Shown here: piece after piece, positions 13,490 through 14,140 of the stretch
Layout of the letters: the number at the start of each line of letters is the position of its first letter
How positions within the stretch are numbered: the stretch's first letter is position 1
Source of the DNA: JASFEQ01 sp050122535
GTDB taxonomy: Bacteria > Desulfobacterota > DSM-4660 > Desulfatiglandales > HGW-15
Direction of reading: 5' to 3'
Assembly (NCBI GenBank): GCA_050122535.1
Contig: JASFIT010000076.1
Coordinates: 1 to 14,140, forward strand
DNA length: 14,140 nt
The notes under the pieces: generated by a model
What the model was told of the DNA's origin: nothing
Database searches by the model: none
Seen by the model: the letters and a program-made list of their open reading frames with translations, nothing else
Made by a program: the position numbers and the translations under genes

Positions 13490-14140
13490 TCAGGCCGCCT
13501 GGGCCACTTTTCTCGTTCTCTTTTTTAGGCGGTTGATGCGGCGGCGTAAAACATCCAGCTTTTTTCTATCTCTTGCCGCACGTGCCGCCTCTTTTTCCTG
13601 TTGAAGAAGAATAATCTTCTGTTTAAATTCCCTTATACGCGGGTCCTTTTCAACCCCCCTCTTTTCCCTCTTTTCTGCTGGCGCCTCCTCCTTTATTCCT
13701 CGCGCCCTCTTAATGACCTCCAGGAGTTGTTCTTTTTTCATGGCGTGAGCGCCTTCAACATCTGGGATCTGAGCGGCTACCTCCCTCAGTTCCTTGGCCG
13801 TCATTTTGTCCAAGGGCTTCTCTTTTGCCTCGATTTCCTCTGGTTTCTTTACTTCCTCCTCTTCTTCCTTTGCCTCGATTTTCTCTGGCTCCTTTACTTC
13901 CTCCTCTTCTTCTTTTGCCTCGATTTTCTCTGGCTCCTCTTCCTCCGCCTTCTCTTTCTTTGGTATTTCCTTCTTCGTCTTTTTAGCCTCTACTTCCTCT
14001 TTCTCTACCCCTTGTTCTTTGGCATTCCTTATGGCTTCCAGGAGTTGTTCCTTTTTCATAGAACTGACACCAGTGATCTCTGGGAGCCCTTTGGCCACCT
14101 TCTTCAGTTCCTTGACTGTCATCTCTTCAATAGGCTTTTC
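13490..14140 (-). CDS. Charged protein with two Rho-N/SAP-like modules (5' end beyond window)
   Basis: The frame stays open to the window edge. The ATG at 14122 is probably internal: no Shine-Dalgarno precedes it, and the codons before it (EKPIEE) match the linker before the second module (EKPLDK). Counting from that Met, module A (1-34, MTVKELKKVA...MKKEQLLEAI) and module B (107-140, MTAKELREVA...MKKEQLLEVI) share about 19 of 34 residues and resemble the helical Rho N-terminal/SAP-type fold that often binds nucleic acid. Between them is a Glu/Lys-rich linker with a 15-residue repeat (PEKIEAKEEEEEVKE, from 64). The C-terminus (160-210) is a basic, probably coiled helix rich in Arg and Lys. 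A role in binding RNA or DNA, or in transcription termination, is inference; the gene has no established name. A strong terminator follows. Confidence 0.8.
   Translation of the reverse strand, partial: EKPIEEMTVKELKKVAKGLPEITGVSSMKKEQLLEAIRNAKEQGVEKEEVEAKKTKKEIPKKEKAEEEEPEKIEAKEEEEEVKEPEKIEAKEEEEEVKKPEEIEAKEKPLDKMTAKELREVAAQIPDVEGAHAMKKEQLLEVIKRARGIKEEAPAEKREKRGVEKDPRIREFKQKIILLQQEKEAARAARDRKKLDVLRRRINRLKKRTRKVAQAA

Noticed and set aside
1..14140. CRISPR array, tRNA or integrase/transposase
   Set aside because: No regularly spaced identical repeats with unique spacers, no TTCGAATCC-type tRNA arm with matching cloverleaf, and no recombinase motifs were seen on either strand.

Overview
The window looks like chromosomal DNA from an uncultured anaerobic bacterium of the Desulfobacterota (former Deltaproteobacteria, sulfate-reducing or syntrophic type). 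This is inferred from the mix of genes and from the intergenic DNA; no marker gene settles it. The clues are a liv-type ABC transporter operon carrying its own acyl-CoA ligase, a fused uroporphyrinogen-III methyltransferase/synthase next to hemC, an MEP-pathway ispD, a NosL-like gene beside an FtsX-type permease, and intergenic gaps filled with several families of palindromic or tandem repeats. Every gene I can support is on the minus strand, so transcription runs from high to low coordinates. I see no tRNA, rRNA, CRISPR array, transposase or phage gene.

Read in the direction of transcription, the right edge holds the 3' part of a lysine/glutamate-rich protein with two Rho-N/SAP-like modules (13490-14140, start outside the window). 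It ends in a clear intrinsic terminator (13432-13473). Next come ispD (isoprenoid precursor synthesis), hemC and a cobA-hemD fusion. The last two turn porphobilinogen into uroporphyrinogen III and then precorrin-2, the branch point for siroheme, cobalamin and the siroheme-dependent heme route. The gaps around hemC are unusually long for such an operon and are filled with repeats: an imperfect palindrome of about 210 bp, an 8-bp tandem repeat and a strong hairpin.

A 514-bp gap (9217-9730) separates this block from the transporter operon. It holds a possible promoter, a 12-codon mini-ORF with a strong ribosome binding site, and several hairpins, so it may be a long structured leader. The operon (9216 down to 2172) runs livH, livM, substrate-binding protein, livG, AMP-forming acyl-CoA ligase, livF. 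The permeases, binding protein and ATPases form a complete high-affinity importer. The ligase inside the operon suggests that the imported compound is an organic acid activated to a CoA thioester on entry, rather than, or as well as, a branched-chain amino acid. A hairpin just after the binding-protein gene may adjust expression between the two halves of the operon.

At the left edge lie an FtsX/MacB-type permease (712-1938) and a truncated NosL-like protein (1-438), probably part of a metal- or lipoprotein-handling ABC system whose ATPase is outside the window. I found no clearly undescribed system. The best leads are the ligase-coupled transporter with its basic LivF tail, the structured livH leader and the tandem Rho-N-like protein.
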